DNA of 64,000 bases from Bacillota bacterium (GCA_023391425.1 JAEWAX010000041.1:134949-198948), one strand, 5' to 3'; positions 28,072 through 38,023 are shown, counted from the stretch's first letter. The notes: generated from the letters alone by a model not told the origin. A program made the numbers and translations.

Positions 28072-28108
28072 AAACCTCTTAAGCGTATTAGTTTAAGAGG
28101 TTTTTTGT
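28072..28108 (+). terminator. Terminator of tRNA-Arg
   Basis: AAAACCTCTTAA pairs with TTAAGAGGTTTT and ends in six T residues, immediately after the encoded CCA. Confidence 0.9.
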
Positions 28109-28168
28109 TGTTAATATATATTTCTATGCGATTTGTTTCTAACCAGAACTATAATTCTATATTTCTAC

Positions 28169-29575
28169 TCATTTAGAAATTTGGCCAAGATCAATACTGT
28201 ATGTAAAAGGCATCGCGGATGTTGATTGCCAAAAATTGTAATACCAGCCCCCTGGGTAATCATTCTTAAGAGCCTCATAATTATGATTAGTTTCTAGGTT
28301 TAAACCTACATAGGCTATTTCATTTGATACACTATCATTTCTCCATACAGACATAACTTCATAATCCATAGTATTTGTTGACAATATCGGTAGGGACTTA
28401 ATTTCCCACCGAGGCGGAAAATGGGCTACTTTATACTCCATAGATTCCCATCCAGATGGGCTTTCACCATTGTAGGGACTATTCTGAAGATAAGTCCAAC
28501 TATTTGCTTTATTTAACCTTATTTCCCAATCTGATATTTCTTTAGTAACTGATTCGGAAAGTGAGAATACTCCTGAAACTTTATCTATATTACTAAGCTT
28601 AATATCTCCTTCAGGTTTAGGCTCTGGAGTTTCATATTCATAACCAATCTCAAATTGAGTTGATGAAGTTACTTGAGCTTGCTTATTTACATTAGTTGGA
28701 GAACAATCATAATATTTAAAATCTCCATTTTGAATACCAGTTTGAATATTGAAGTATCCTAATGACCACCCTTTTTCGTCATAATTATTAAAATTCATAG
28801 TTCCTTCGTTAGATATATCCCATATTCCTTTACAGTTTACATAAATCCACTGGAATTGTCCATCAACCTCCTTATCTAGAAACCCCCAAATTGTATATGT
28901 CAATTCACCATAACTGCTTTGATATCTTGGAGTATATCCCTTCCATTTCTCCATTTCATAGCAACACCACAATAATGTCTGGGAATAAATCCATTTAACA
29001 TTTACAAGCTCACTTGGTGGTGCCTCCGAAGAAACCTCAATATTATGTTTATACATTATATTTTCACAAAAATTTTCCCAACATTTTTGTTCTAAATCCA
29101 CAGTTCTCTCAAAATTAGGGTTTATATTTTCTTCAATATTTTGAAATGTACTAGTATCGTGAGTACTGTCGTCTTCTTTGTAACCCGATTTTCTATTAAT
29201 TTTTACAGATAAATTATCAATGGAACTAGTTTTAAAAAAATCTTGTATGTAGTAAATTTTTGATTTTCCTTTCACCTTAAGTGAAATAAAATATGCATCG
29301 CTTTCGATAGGTAAACTAATTCCTATATTTTTACGTATTACTTCTTTATGTTCTTTACTGACATTTAAAAGTAGTAGGGAGTTTTGTCCGATGATATCCA
29401 TATTATTAGCATTATTAGTGTAGTATTCTGCATCCATAATAATAATAGACGACTGATTAATCTCCTCGATACCTCCTACTTGAAAAACTTTATGCTGCTT
29501 TGATATTGCTGCTATACATGGATGGCTCTCCTCTATATTACCTATTGTGTATATTGATATTTTTTCTCTATCCAA
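28169..29575 (-). CDS. Orphan 468-aa protein of unknown function beside tRNA-Arg
   Basis: Not recognised. The start is a TTG (29573-29575) after AGGAGG. There is no signal peptide and no membrane segment. Residues 1-115 look like a small alpha/beta domain (KISIYTIGNIEESHPC, then SSIIIMDAEYY). A charged linker follows at about 120-150. The C-terminal ~300 residues are rich in Trp, Tyr, Asn and Ser and appear all-beta, with repeated Trp motifs (WEIRLNKANSWTYLQ, then GGWYYNFWQST). The composition resembles a surface or carbohydrate-binding beta fold, yet no export signal is present. It stands alone, converging on the tRNA gene. A position beside a tRNA 3' end is common for acquired genes, but no att repeat was found. 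Confidence 0.7.
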   Translation of the reverse strand: MDREKISIYTIGNIEESHPCIAAISKQHKVFQVGGIEEINQSSIIIMDAEYYTNNANNMDIIGQNSLLLLNVSKEHKEVIRKNIGISLPIESDAYFISLKVKGKSKIYYIQDFFKTSSIDNLSVKINRKSGYKEDDSTHDTSTFQNIEENINPNFERTVDLEQKCWENFCENIMYKHNIEVSSEAPPSELVNVKWIYSQTLLWCCYEMEKWKGYTPRYQSSYGELTYTIWGFLDKEVDGQFQWIYVNCKGIWDISNEGTMNFNNYDEKGWSLGYFNIQTGIQNGDFKYYDCSPTNVNKQAQVTSSTQFEIGYEYETPEPKPEGDIKLSNIDKVSGVFSLSESVTKEISDWEIRLNKANSWTYLQNSPYNGESPSGWESMEYKVAHFPPRWEIKSLPILSTNTMDYEVMSVWRNDSVSNEIAYVGLNLETNHNYEALKNDYPGGWYYNFWQSTSAMPFTYSIDLGQISK

Positions 29576-30165
29576 TGCCTTATCCTCCTAATCAAATATA
29601 TGTTATTTTTTACTTTTATAGTGTATGGTTTTGAATAGTTTAATATTACCAATTATTGCTTGCTGATATCACTAGTCTCAGTACGTAAATACCCTTAATA
29701 GCTCTAATACAATAATTTACAATAACTTAAATACCAATAATTATTGAATCATGTTCTATTTTGATGTATAATTCGACAAGATACTACTTTATTTTCTCTT
29801 TTTTGCAACAGAAAATTATACTAGTTTGTATTTAGACGGTTAGTAGCTGTTTAAATAGTCGCAGTATGCGGCGCAATATTGATAGATGTGCAAACGTTGT
29901 TCGATACTAAAAGCATGTGGCACTGCCACAACATCACGTCAGTGATGATTAAAACTAATGACATAATAATTTTAATGCAAATAAGTATTATTTCAGTTTG
30001 CTATTTTCTTAAGTAATAGAGCTGTCGCTAATATTTCATATCAGACTGGTTGTTTTTTGTGCTTTATATGTGCAAAATACCCTATATGATTTTGTACTTT
30101 ATTTATTTATATATAAGTAATTATTTTAAAATCCGCATTAATAGGGTCGCGGATAGGAGGTTTTT
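29576..30165. other. 590-bp intergenic region upstream of the oligopeptide importer
   Basis: No gene was found. It contains short strong hairpins: GTCGCA-gta-TGCGGC at 29870-29884, ATGTGGCA-c-TGCCACA with flanks near 29917-29935, and CATCAC-gtca-GTGATG near 29932-29948. It should carry the promoter and perhaps a regulatory leader for the operon starting at 30166. It matches no riboswitch class known to me. Confidence 0.45.
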
Positions 30166-31089
30166 ATGGCAAAATACATTATAAAACGACTACTGGTTTC
30201 ACTTTTAACATTATGGATAATGTTCACATTAACTTTTTTCCTAATGCATTTCGTACCTGGTAACCCATTTATTGGTGACAAAAAAATGACACCTGAAATA
30301 CTTGCTAACCTAGAGGCTAAACATGGGTTGGATAAACCACTTATAGTTCAATATGGGTTGTATGCTAAAGGTATATTGCACGGAGATTTTGGTGAGTCTA
30401 TTACACTAATGGGTCAAGAGGTTAAGGATATCATTATCCGCAAATTCCCATATTCCATGAGATTAGGACTTTTTGCAGCAGCACTAGCCATAGTAATTGG
30501 AACGTTTTTAGGTGTTACAAGTGCCCTAAAGAAAAACACAAGTGCTGACCGAGTAATAATGCTTATTGTGACTATTGGTATTGCAGTTCCTAGCTTCATT
30601 GTTGCCACGGTTAGCATGATAGTATTTGGTGTACAACTTAAATGGCTACCTACTATAAGCAATTTAGACACTTTATCTAGCTATATTCTGCCTGGCTTTG
30701 CTCTTTCTTTCTTCCCTCTGAGCTTCATAACAAGATTAATGCGTTCATCAATGCTAGATGTAATAAATCAAGATTATATTAGAACAGCTAGAGCAAAAGG
30801 CTTATCTGAAAGAGTTGTAATTTTTAAGCATGGACTTAGAAACGGAATTCTACCAGTAGTTACTTATGCAGGGCCAATGCTAGCTAGTATATTGACTGGT
30901 TCATTCATTATTGAATCTATTTTCTCAATTCCAGGCTTAGGAAGTTCCTTTGTTACCAGTATCACAGCAAGAGATTATCCAACAGTTATGGGTGTAACAA
31001 TATTTTTTGGGGCATTTTTGATTTTTATGAACTTTTTAGTAGATATACTTTATAGATTTGTTGATCCACGAATCAACATAACACAATAG
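30166..31089 (+). CDS. Oligopeptide ABC transporter permease, OppB/DppB type
   Basis: The ATG follows AGGAGG. The 307-residue protein has the N-terminal YIIKRLLVSLLTLWIM segment and FFLMHFVPGNPF typical of OppB/DppB. Six hydrophobic segments follow, with the EAA-type loop DYIRTARAKGLSERVVIFKHGLRN and a C-terminal VDILYRFVDPRI. It forms the membrane channel with the next gene product. It is the first gene of a five-gene importer reading permease, permease, ATPase, ATPase, binding protein. Confidence 0.94.
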   Translation: MAKYIIKRLLVSLLTLWIMFTLTFFLMHFVPGNPFIGDKKMTPEILANLEAKHGLDKPLIVQYGLYAKGILHGDFGESITLMGQEVKDIIIRKFPYSMRLGLFAAALAIVIGTFLGVTSALKKNTSADRVIMLIVTIGIAVPSFIVATVSMIVFGVQLKWLPTISNLDTLSSYILPGFALSFFPLSFITRLMRSSMLDVINQDYIRTARAKGLSERVVIFKHGLRNGILPVVTYAGPMLASILTGSFIIESIFSIPGLGSSFVTSITARDYPTVMGVTIFFGAFLIFMNFLVDILYRFVDPRINITQ

Positions 31090-31105
31090 GGGTAGGTGAT
31101 AACAT

Positions 31106-32101
31106 ATGATAGAGATGAATAATACAGAAGTATTAAATAAAGATTTGTTTATGCCTGCCACAGATGAGGATAAGGCAATAGTTGAAGTTAATCGTCCATC
31201 AATTAGTTATTGGAGAGATGCTTGGAATAGATTAAAGTCAAACAAAGTGGCTATTGGTGGACTTGTAGTTATTATATTAGTTTTTCTTGTAGCAATAATT
31301 GGTCCAATATTATCCCCTTACGCTTATTCTCAAATAAACGAAGGTAGTGAAAATCTGGCACCAAATGCACAACACATTTTTGGTACTGATAGCTTGGGAA
31401 GAGACTTGTTTACTAGAACGATGATTGGTACTAGAATTTCTCTTGCAGTTGGTCTTGTAGCCGCAATAATGATATCAATTATAGGAATTATTTATGGTGC
31501 AATATCTGGGTATTTAGGCGGTTGGGTTGACAATATTATGATGAGAATAGTTGACGTAATATACTCAGTACCTACAATTCTTATTGTTATACTTTTACAG
31601 GTTGTAATTAAAAAACCACTTGATAAATTAGTAGAACCAGGACACATACTCCATTTTATGAGTGGTCTTGGTGTAGGCTTAATAAGTATTTTCATTGTAT
31701 TAGCTCTCTTATATTGGGTTGATATGGCTAGAATTGTACGTGGGCAGGTTTTATCTTTGAAGGAGCAGGAATATGTTCTTGCAGCAAAGGTATTAGGCGC
31801 AAGTGATAAGAAAATTATATTTAAGCATCTTATCCCTAACTGTATTGGGCAAATTATCGTAATTGCTACTTTAAAAATACCTGAGGCTATTTTCGCGGAA
31901 TCATTCTTAAGCTTTATAGGTCTTGGTGTTTCATCACCAATGGCATCTCTTGGATCTCTTTCGCAGACTGCTTTAAAAGGAATTTATTCATATCCATATA
32001 TGCTAATTTTCCCAGCGGCAGCAATAAGCTTAATTATTCTTTCCTTCAACCTTTTTGGTGATGGCCTTCGTGACGCTTTAGACCCAAGAATGAAGAAATA
32101 A
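31106..32101 (+). CDS. Oligopeptide ABC transporter permease, OppC/DppC type
   Basis: The 331-residue protein has the OppC N-terminal block SYWRDAWNRLKSNKVAIGG before the first membrane helix, then FGTDSLGRDLFTR, the EAA-type loop EYVLAAKVLGASDKKIIFKHLIPN, and a C-terminal NLFGDGLRDALDPRMKK. All are characteristic of DppC/OppC. The start lies 16 bases after the OppB-type stop, with an AGGTG site. Confidence 0.94.
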   Translation: MIEMNNTEVLNKDLFMPATDEDKAIVEVNRPSISYWRDAWNRLKSNKVAIGGLVVIILVFLVAIIGPILSPYAYSQINEGSENLAPNAQHIFGTDSLGRDLFTRTMIGTRISLAVGLVAAIMISIIGIIYGAISGYLGGWVDNIMMRIVDVIYSVPTILIVILLQVVIKKPLDKLVEPGHILHFMSGLGVGLISIFIVLALLYWVDMARIVRGQVLSLKEQEYVLAAKVLGASDKKIIFKHLIPNCIGQIIVIATLKIPEAIFAESFLSFIGLGVSSPMASLGSLSQTALKGIYSYPYMLIFPAAAISLIILSFNLFGDGLRDALDPRMKK

Positions 32102-32186
32102 TACTAATTTGCATTAAAATTTAAAAAGGTCACAAACCGCTATATGCAAACTAGTATATAACATTGTGAAAGGAATGATTACATTT

Positions 32187-33191
32187 ATGAAAAAAAAATT
32201 ACTTGAAATAAATGATTTAAAAGTTTCATTTTTTACTCCAGCAGGAGAGGTTAAAGCCGTTAATGGCATTAGCTATTCACTTGAGCCAGGAAAGGTTCTG
32301 GGTATTGTTGGAGAATCTGGTTCTGGTAAAAGTGTTTCCTCTTACTCTGTTATTGGACTAATAGATAAGCCAGGAAAAATTGTAGGTGGGAGTATTATTT
32401 TTGATGGAAAAGACGTATCAACTATGACAAAGAAGGAAAAACTTCAATTCGCAGGTAATGAAGTTGCTATGATTTTTCAGGATCCTATGACATGCTTAAA
32501 TCCAGTATTTACAATTGGAACTCAGATTGCCGAATCCTTGCGTCACAAGTACGGCAAGATATCAAAAGAGGAAATTAAAAAGCGTTCTGTAGAGTTATTG
32601 ACGCTTGTTGGCATAAATGAACCGGAGAAACGATTAAAACAGTATCCACATGAGTTCTCAGGTGGAATGAGGCAAAGAGCAATGATAGCTATGTCACTTG
32701 CAGGCGCTCCAAAGCTATTAATTGCTGACGAACCTACAACTGCACTGGATGTTACAATTCAAGCGCAGATTCTTGAACTTTTAAAGGATATTCAGAAAAA
32801 GACTGGAATGGCCATTGTCTTAATAACTCATGACCTTGGAATTGTTGCAGATATGGCTGATGACATTATTGTAATGTATGGTGGAAAAATAGTAGAGCAA
32901 GGCTCTGTATATAGCATATTTAACAACCCTAGTCATCCATACACAAAGGGATTATTACGCTCTTTACCTGACCTTAATGCCAAGGGATCCAAGCTTATCC
33001 CAATACAGGGAAATACAATTGATCTTTTGCATTTACCTGCTGGATGTTCCTTTGCTCCTAGATGTGAGCAGTGTTTGAAGGTTTGTATAAACCATATGCC
33101 AGCTGTATACAGTGAAGCTGATGGCCATGAAACATCGTGCTGGTTATTAGATAAAAAGGCAAAACCCAGTGTGGAGGTGCAAAATAAATGA
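32187..33191 (+). CDS. Oligopeptide ABC transporter ATPase, OppD/DppD type
   Basis: The start is taken at the ATG at 32187, with AAAGGA upstream; a GTG at 32166 is a possible longer start, but it overlaps that site. The nucleotide-binding domain has Walker A GESGSGKS, signature EFSGGMRQRAMIA and Walker B KLLIADEPTTALD. The C-terminal oligopeptide/dipeptide extension contains four cysteines (CSFAPRCEQCLKVC), which in some relatives bind an iron-sulfur cluster. It pairs with the OppF-type ATPase, whose gene overlaps by four bases. Confidence 0.94.
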   Translation: MKKKLLEINDLKVSFFTPAGEVKAVNGISYSLEPGKVLGIVGESGSGKSVSSYSVIGLIDKPGKIVGGSIIFDGKDVSTMTKKEKLQFAGNEVAMIFQDPMTCLNPVFTIGTQIAESLRHKYGKISKEEIKKRSVELLTLVGINEPEKRLKQYPHEFSGGMRQRAMIAMSLAGAPKLLIADEPTTALDVTIQAQILELLKDIQKKTGMAIVLITHDLGIVADMADDIIVMYGGKIVEQGSVYSIFNNPSHPYTKGLLRSLPDLNAKGSKLIPIQGNTIDLLHLPAGCSFAPRCEQCLKVCINHMPAVYSEADGHETSCWLLDKKAKPSVEVQNK

Positions 33192-34180
33192 TTAAAAAAG
33201 ATAAAAACACTACTTTAGTTGAAGTTAAGAATTTGAAACAATATTTCCACATACGTAATCATCTTGGTGAAAAGGCCTATGTCAAAGCCGTTGATGATGT
33301 GTCTTTTGATATATTTAAAGGTGAAACCCTGGGTCTTGTTGGAGAATCGGGTTCTGGTAAAACAACACTTGGGCGTTCAATGCTTAGAATCTATGAACCT
33401 ACCAGTGGAACGGTAAAAATTGATGACGTAGATATTACAAAATTTAAAGGCTCACAGCTTTTGCCTTATAGAAAGAAAATGCAATATATCTTTCAAGACC
33501 CTTATGCTTCTCTAGATCCTAGAATGACAGTTTCGGATATTGTCGGTGAAGCTTTAGATATTCACAAGCTAGCGACATCAAAGAAAGATAGGGCTGATAA
33601 AATAAAGGAGTTGCTAAGTCTTGTTGGCTTAAATACAGAGCATGCCTCTCGTTATCCCCACGAGTTTTCGGGTGGACAGCGCCAAAGAATTGGTATCGCA
33701 CGTGCTATTGCAGTAGAACCTGAGTTCATTGTTTGTGATGAGCCTGTTTCTGCTTTGGACGTATCTATTAGAGCTCAGATAATTAATACCCTTGAGGAAA
33801 TGCAGGACAGATTGCATCTCACATATTTGTTTATTTCACATGACCTTGGTGTAGTAAGACACACTTGTGATAGAGTTGGTGTTATGTATTTAGGCCGTAT
33901 AGTTGAGTTAGTGGAATCAGAAGAATTATACAAAAATCCTTTACATCCATACACCCAAGCATTACTTACAGCTATACCTCAACCTAATCCTGAAGTAGCA
34001 AAAAACCGTAATAGAATCATTTTGAAGGGTGAAATTCCTTCTCCAGTTAATCCTCCTTCAGGATGTAAATTTAGGACAAGATGCCCATATGCAAAGGATA
34101 TTTGTGCGAAGAAGGCACCAGAACTTACAGATTTTGGAGACGGTCATTATGTGGCCTGCCATTTTGCAGGAAAGCTATAG
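33188..34180 (+). CDS. Oligopeptide ABC transporter ATPase, OppF/DppF type
   Basis: The 330-residue ATPase has Walker A GESGSGKTT, signature EFSGGQRQRIGIA and Walker B FIVCDEPVSALD. Its C-terminal extension again carries the four-cysteine motif (CKFRTRCPYAKDIC). The ATG overlaps the TGA of the OppD-type gene, implying translational coupling and a 1:1 ATPase pair. A palindromic element (copy d) lies ten bases after its stop, before the binding-protein gene. Confidence 0.94.
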   Translation: MIKKDKNTTLVEVKNLKQYFHIRNHLGEKAYVKAVDDVSFDIFKGETLGLVGESGSGKTTLGRSMLRIYEPTSGTVKIDDVDITKFKGSQLLPYRKKMQYIFQDPYASLDPRMTVSDIVGEALDIHKLATSKKDRADKIKELLSLVGLNTEHASRYPHEFSGGQRQRIGIARAIAVEPEFIVCDEPVSALDVSIRAQIINTLEEMQDRLHLTYLFISHDLGVVRHTCDRVGVMYLGRIVELVESEELYKNPLHPYTQALLTAIPQPNPEVAKNRNRIILKGEIPSPVNPPSGCKFRTRCPYAKDICAKKAPELTDFGDGHYVACHFAGKL

Positions 34181-34189
34181 TGAAGAAGA

Positions 34190-34228
34190 CTAGGGTTCAG
34201 ATGCGGTTTAAATCCATCCGAGCCCTAA
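34190..34228 (+). repeat. Dispersed palindrome element, copy d, upstream of the oppA-like gene
   Basis: CTAGGGTTCAGATG...CATCCGAGCCCTAA forms an imperfect stem with the same GTTCAGATG core as copies b and e. It lies between the ATPase genes and the binding-protein gene of one operon. Confidence 0.55.
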
Positions 34229-34443
34229 TTGTACATAGCATTATAGAATTGAGCAACCTCATTTACGTCAGATTTCCTTATTGCAAAACATGTAGTTTTG
34301 TTGTCTAAGTCAGGTGGGGTCGACATCAGATTTAGTAAAATTATCAAGGTATGAAAGCCTTAATACATGAAAAACTATTAATAATTGTAATACTGGATTA
34401 AATTTAATAAAAAGTCTAAAAAATAATAGGGGGTATAAAAACA

Positions 34444-36060
34444 ATGAAAAAAATATTAGCATTAATGCTTTCACTTGCAATGGCAGTGACAATGTTTACA
34501 GGCTGTGCAGGTACAGCAACCACTACTGCCAAAGCCATTTCTGCAACTATCGGCTCAGAGCCAAAGACATTAGATCCTTCTCTAAATAACGCTCTTGATG
34601 GCGGCACATATATTAACTGTGCTTTTGAGGGATTAACAACATATGACAAGAATTCTAAAATTGTTGCCGGTACTGCTGAAAAATGGGAAGTTAGCGCAGA
34701 TGGTACAGTTTACACCTTCCACATTCGTAAGGATGCAAAATGGTCAGATGGTAAAGATGTAACTGCAAAGGATTTTGTATATTCCTGGAGAAGAGCTGTT
34801 GATCCAAAAACAGCTGCTGACTATGCTTATTATCTATACTTCGTTAAAAATGGAGAAGCTATTAATGGTGGCAAGGCTGCTGTTGATACATTAGGAGTAA
34901 AAGCTATTGACGATAAGACACTGGAGGTAACTCTTGAGTCTGCAATTCCATTCTTTACTGAAATAGTGGCCTTCCCTACTCTTGTTCCTTTAAGAGAAGA
35001 TATTGTATCAGCTGATTCACAAAAATGGTCTCTCGATGCAAAGACTTATATCGGAAATGGACCATATGTTCTTACTAGCTGGGAACATGACTCAAAGCTT
35101 ACGTTTGAGAAAAATACTAATTATTGGGGAAAAGATACTATAAAAGCACCAAAGCTTGAGTGGCTCTTAATGTCAGATGAGAATGCTATTCTCGGAGCAT
35201 TTAAGAACGGCCAGGTTTCACTTGCACGTATGATTCCTACTGAAGAGTATGCTGCTGAAAAAGCTGCAGGAACATTACAGATCCTTCCTCAGTTGGGAAC
35301 ATATTATTTAGATTTATTAAATACTAAGGCTCCTTTTGATAATGCAAAAGTAAGACGAGCAGTATCTCTTGCTATTGATAGAAACTATATCGTAGAAAAG
35401 GTTACAAAAGGTGGGCAGATTCCTGCTTCAGGTTATGTTCCTTATGGTATAGCAGATGTTAGTGTATCACCTGACTTCCGTACAACTGGTGGCGAGTTCT
35501 ACTCCGTTAAACCAGAAGACCTTGAGAAGAATATAGCTGAGGCAAAGAAACTTTTAGCTGAAGCAGGTTATCCTGATGGAAAAGGTTTCCCTAAAGTTAC
35601 TTTCGGAATAAATACAGGTGGTAACCATCAACCAATAGCTGAGGCAATTCAACAAATGCTTAAGAAAAACCTTGGTATAAACTGTGAAATCCAAGCACAA
35701 GAATGGAACGTATTCCAGCAGTCAAGAAAAGATGGCGTATTCAACATAAACCGTAATGGTTGGATAGGTGACTATATGGATGCTTCAACTTTCTTGGATA
35801 TGTTTACTTCAAATAACGGTCAGAACAACTCAAAATACAGCAATCCAAAATACGATGCAGCTATAAAAGCAGCTAGAACTGAGACTGATGCAACTAAACG
35901 TATAAAGCTATTCCATGATGCAGAAAAAATACTCATGGATGATATGGGTATAGTTCCTATATACTTCTATACTGACCCAATGGAAATCTCTAAGAATTTG
36001 CAGGATTATGTTGTAACACCACTTGGATTTATATACCTACAGTGGTCTTCATTGAAATAA
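34444..36060 (+). CDS. Oligopeptide-binding lipoprotein, OppA type (SBP family 5)
   Basis: The 538-residue protein has a lipoprotein signal ending FTGC, then the extracellular solute-binding family-5 fold. Typical blocks are SEPKTLDPSLNN near the start, EKWEVSADGTVYTFHIRKDA, WSDGKDVTAKDFVYSWRRA and VRRAVSLAIDRNYIVEKV. It binds peptides outside the cell for the upstream permease-ATPase complex. The 263-base gap before it, with a hairpin element, would allow separate or higher expression than the membrane genes. A strong terminator follows. Confidence 0.95.
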   Translation: MKKILALMLSLAMAVTMFTGCAGTATTTAKAISATIGSEPKTLDPSLNNALDGGTYINCAFEGLTTYDKNSKIVAGTAEKWEVSADGTVYTFHIRKDAKWSDGKDVTAKDFVYSWRRAVDPKTAADYAYYLYFVKNGEAINGGKAAVDTLGVKAIDDKTLEVTLESAIPFFTEIVAFPTLVPLREDIVSADSQKWSLDAKTYIGNGPYVLTSWEHDSKLTFEKNTNYWGKDTIKAPKLEWLLMSDENAILGAFKNGQVSLARMIPTEEYAAEKAAGTLQILPQLGTYYLDLLNTKAPFDNAKVRRAVSLAIDRNYIVEKVTKGGQIPASGYVPYGIADVSVSPDFRTTGGEFYSVKPEDLEKNIAEAKKLLAEAGYPDGKGFPKVTFGINTGGNHQPIAEAIQQMLKKNLGINCEIQAQEWNVFQQSRKDGVFNINRNGWIGDYMDASTFLDMFTSNNGQNNSKYSNPKYDAAIKAARTETDATKRIKLFHDAEKILMDDMGIVPIYFYTDPMEISKNLQDYVVTPLGFIYLQWSSLK

Positions 36061-36137
36061 TGTAAACAGTATTAATAATAGTAATTAATTTAAATAACAC
36101 ATTAATGTGTTAAGTTGAATACGATGATTTAAATCAT

Positions 36138-36184
36138 AAAAACAAGCGACCTTTGAGTTGGAAATCAAAGGTCGCTTGTTTTTA
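36138..36184 (+). terminator. Terminator of the oligopeptide importer operon
   Basis: AAACAAGCGACCTTTGA pairs perfectly with TCAAAGGTCGCTTGTTT, ending in TTTTT. The AT-rich flanks could let it also work for the ferritin gene on the other strand. Confidence 0.93.
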
Positions 36185-36261
36185 ATTGGAAATTACGGTT
36201 TCTCTACAAATTCAAAAGCATTTAATCACCATGCTTTAAGTTATAATACTAAATTTATTTT

Positions 36262-36777
36262 TTAAATAGTGCCTGGTGCTGGTGGTGTATATACTCTTTG
36301 AGCTAACTCTGCATCAAGCATAAACATACCATTTGAGTCATCTTTTATAAGTTTGAGCTTACGTAGAATCTTGTCAGCTGTTGCCTCTTCCTCAACCTGC
36401 TCTGTTACGAACCACTGAAGAAATTGATTTGTACCATGATCTTTTTCTTCTAATGCATTATCAACTAAATTGTAGATAGATGCTGTTACAAACTGCTCAT
36501 GCTTAAGTGATAAATCAAAAACCTCTTCTGCTGACTTGAAATTTATTTCAGGTGCATCAATTTTCAACAGCTCAACTTTTCCACCCTTCTGATTAATATA
36601 ATTAAAAAACTTCATTGCGTGGTCACGTTCTTCTTGAACCTGAACATGAAAGTGGTTAGCAAAGCCATCTAAGTTTTGGTTTGCAAAGTATGCCTCCATA
36701 CCTAAATATAAATATGCCGAGTAAAATTCTTTCTGTACTTGCTCATTTAATAATTTGTTTAGTTTCTCGCTAATCAT
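36262..36777 (-). CDS. Non-haem ferritin
   Basis: The 171-residue length fits bacterial ferritin FtnA. The helical bundle carries the diiron ligands: QKEFYSAYLYLGM, then VQEERDHAMKFF with the E-x2-H pair, and EEKDHGTNQFLQWFVTEQVEEE. It oxidises Fe(II) and stores iron inside a 24-subunit shell, and it helps anaerobes survive oxygen exposure. It has an AGGAGG-type site and stands alone, divergent from the DnaD-like gene. Confidence 0.95.
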   Translation of the reverse strand: MISEKLNKLLNEQVQKEFYSAYLYLGMEAYFANQNLDGFANHFHVQVQEERDHAMKFFNYINQKGGKVELLKIDAPEINFKSAEEVFDLSLKHEQFVTASIYNLVDNALEEKDHGTNQFLQWFVTEQVEEEATADKILRKLKLIKDDSNGMFMLDAELAQRVYTPPAPGTI

Positions 36778-37030
36778 TTTTACCTCCTAGTTAATATTTT
36801 TCGTATGTTAATAATCAGTATACCCTTGCTTTTTAATATTAAAACAACCTAATTGATTTTCTATCTTATTTTGTAATTTAATAGTATTGTTCCACATTTT
36901 GCTGTACCTCTAATTTAATATTAATATAATTTATTTTACTATTCTTATGTTATAATTATATTGTTGAATTTATTTTAATAATGAATAACATGATTTATCA
37001 CCATAGAGAAATATTATTAGGGAGTCAATA

Positions 37031-38023
37031 ATGTATTTTGAGGATTTTAAGCCACTACTATACTCTGACACTTTAGTGTCAGATATTTTTATCAGCCAAT
37101 ATATGCCTTCCATGGACAGTAAGTGTGTGAAGGTCTACGTTTATATGCTTTTTCTGTGTAAGCACAACAAAAAAGCCACTACAGACGAACTAGCAAAAAC
37201 GCTTAATCTAACACTTGATGAAGTAAAAGAAGCTTTGACGAGTTTGGATAATCTCGAAATAATTACTTGGGTTGAAGACAAGATTCAATTTGTTGACTTA
37301 AAGGACGCTGAGATAAAGCGCATATATAAACTCAAGTCTATCTCTTCTCCTGAGCAGGCAAATGAGAACTTCGAGAAGAACAAAAGCCGAAATAGCACTC
37401 TTGCAGCTATTAATTCTAAGTTTTTTCAAGGCCTTATGCCACCAAACTGGTACTTGACAATAGATAACTGGTTTTCTGTTTATAAATTTGATGAGGATGT
37501 AATGTACACACTCTTTAAATATTGTCACGACAACAATACGTTTCACAAGAGCTATATTGAGGCTGTTGCTACAAACTGGCACCGCCGTGGGATACTGAAT
37601 TTCTTTGATTTAGAGAAGTACTTTGAAGAAATGTCACAGGTTCGCGGTATTAAGGGCACAATTATCAAAAAGCTGCGCCTTCGAAGAGCTCTAACTGAGT
37701 ATGAGCACGAGTATGTCGAGAAATGGGTTATTGATTACAAGTATGGCTTTGATGTTATTGAGATTGCTCTAAAAAAGACAGTTGGCAAAACCAATCCAGA
37801 CTTTAAGTTTTTGAATAATGTTTTGACCAAGTGGCATGATCTTGGCCTAGTTTCTGCTGAAGAAATTATGGGATATGAAAATAGTCTTAAGTCACAGAGT
37901 CAAAATAGCCAAACTACCCAAAAGTCAAAGCCAAAGGATTCACAAAGAAATAATTTTGATCAACGTGAATATGATGATGAGTATTTTGATAACTTTTTTA
38001 CAAATACGACTAAGTCATCTTAA
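37031..38023 (+). CDS. DnaD-domain replication protein
   Basis: The 330-residue protein starts with a winged-helix-like region (KKATTDELAKTLNLTLDEV) and has two DnaB2/DnaD-type helical domains. The second includes EYEHEYVEKWVIDYKYGFDVIEIAL, with the YxxxIxxW-like pattern NVLTKWHDLGL. It ends in a polar, Gln/Asp-rich tail. Such proteins help load the replicative helicase during initiation and restart. The helicase-loader ATPase gene follows after 11 bases, the standard clostridial pair. Confidence 0.92.
   Translation: MYFEDFKPLLYSDTLVSDIFISQYMPSMDSKCVKVYVYMLFLCKHNKKATTDELAKTLNLTLDEVKEALTSLDNLEIITWVEDKIQFVDLKDAEIKRIYKLKSISSPEQANENFEKNKSRNSTLAAINSKFFQGLMPPNWYLTIDNWFSVYKFDEDVMYTLFKYCHDNNTFHKSYIEAVATNWHRRGILNFFDLEKYFEEMSQVRGIKGTIIKKLRLRRALTEYEHEYVEKWVIDYKYGFDVIEIALKKTVGKTNPDFKFLNNVLTKWHDLGLVSAEEIMGYENSLKSQSQNSQTTQKSKPKDSQRNNFDQREYDDEYFDNFFTNTTKSS

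Noticed and set aside
28169..29575. Leukocidin-type pore-forming toxin
   Set aside because: The Trp/Tyr-rich beta C-terminus is suggestive, but there is no signal peptide and no definite family motif, so the gene is left unnamed.
32166..32186. GTG at 32166 as the start of the OppD-type ATPase
   Set aside because: It would place the start at the AAAGGA ribosome site itself. The ATG at 32187 is better placed and matches the usual N-terminus.
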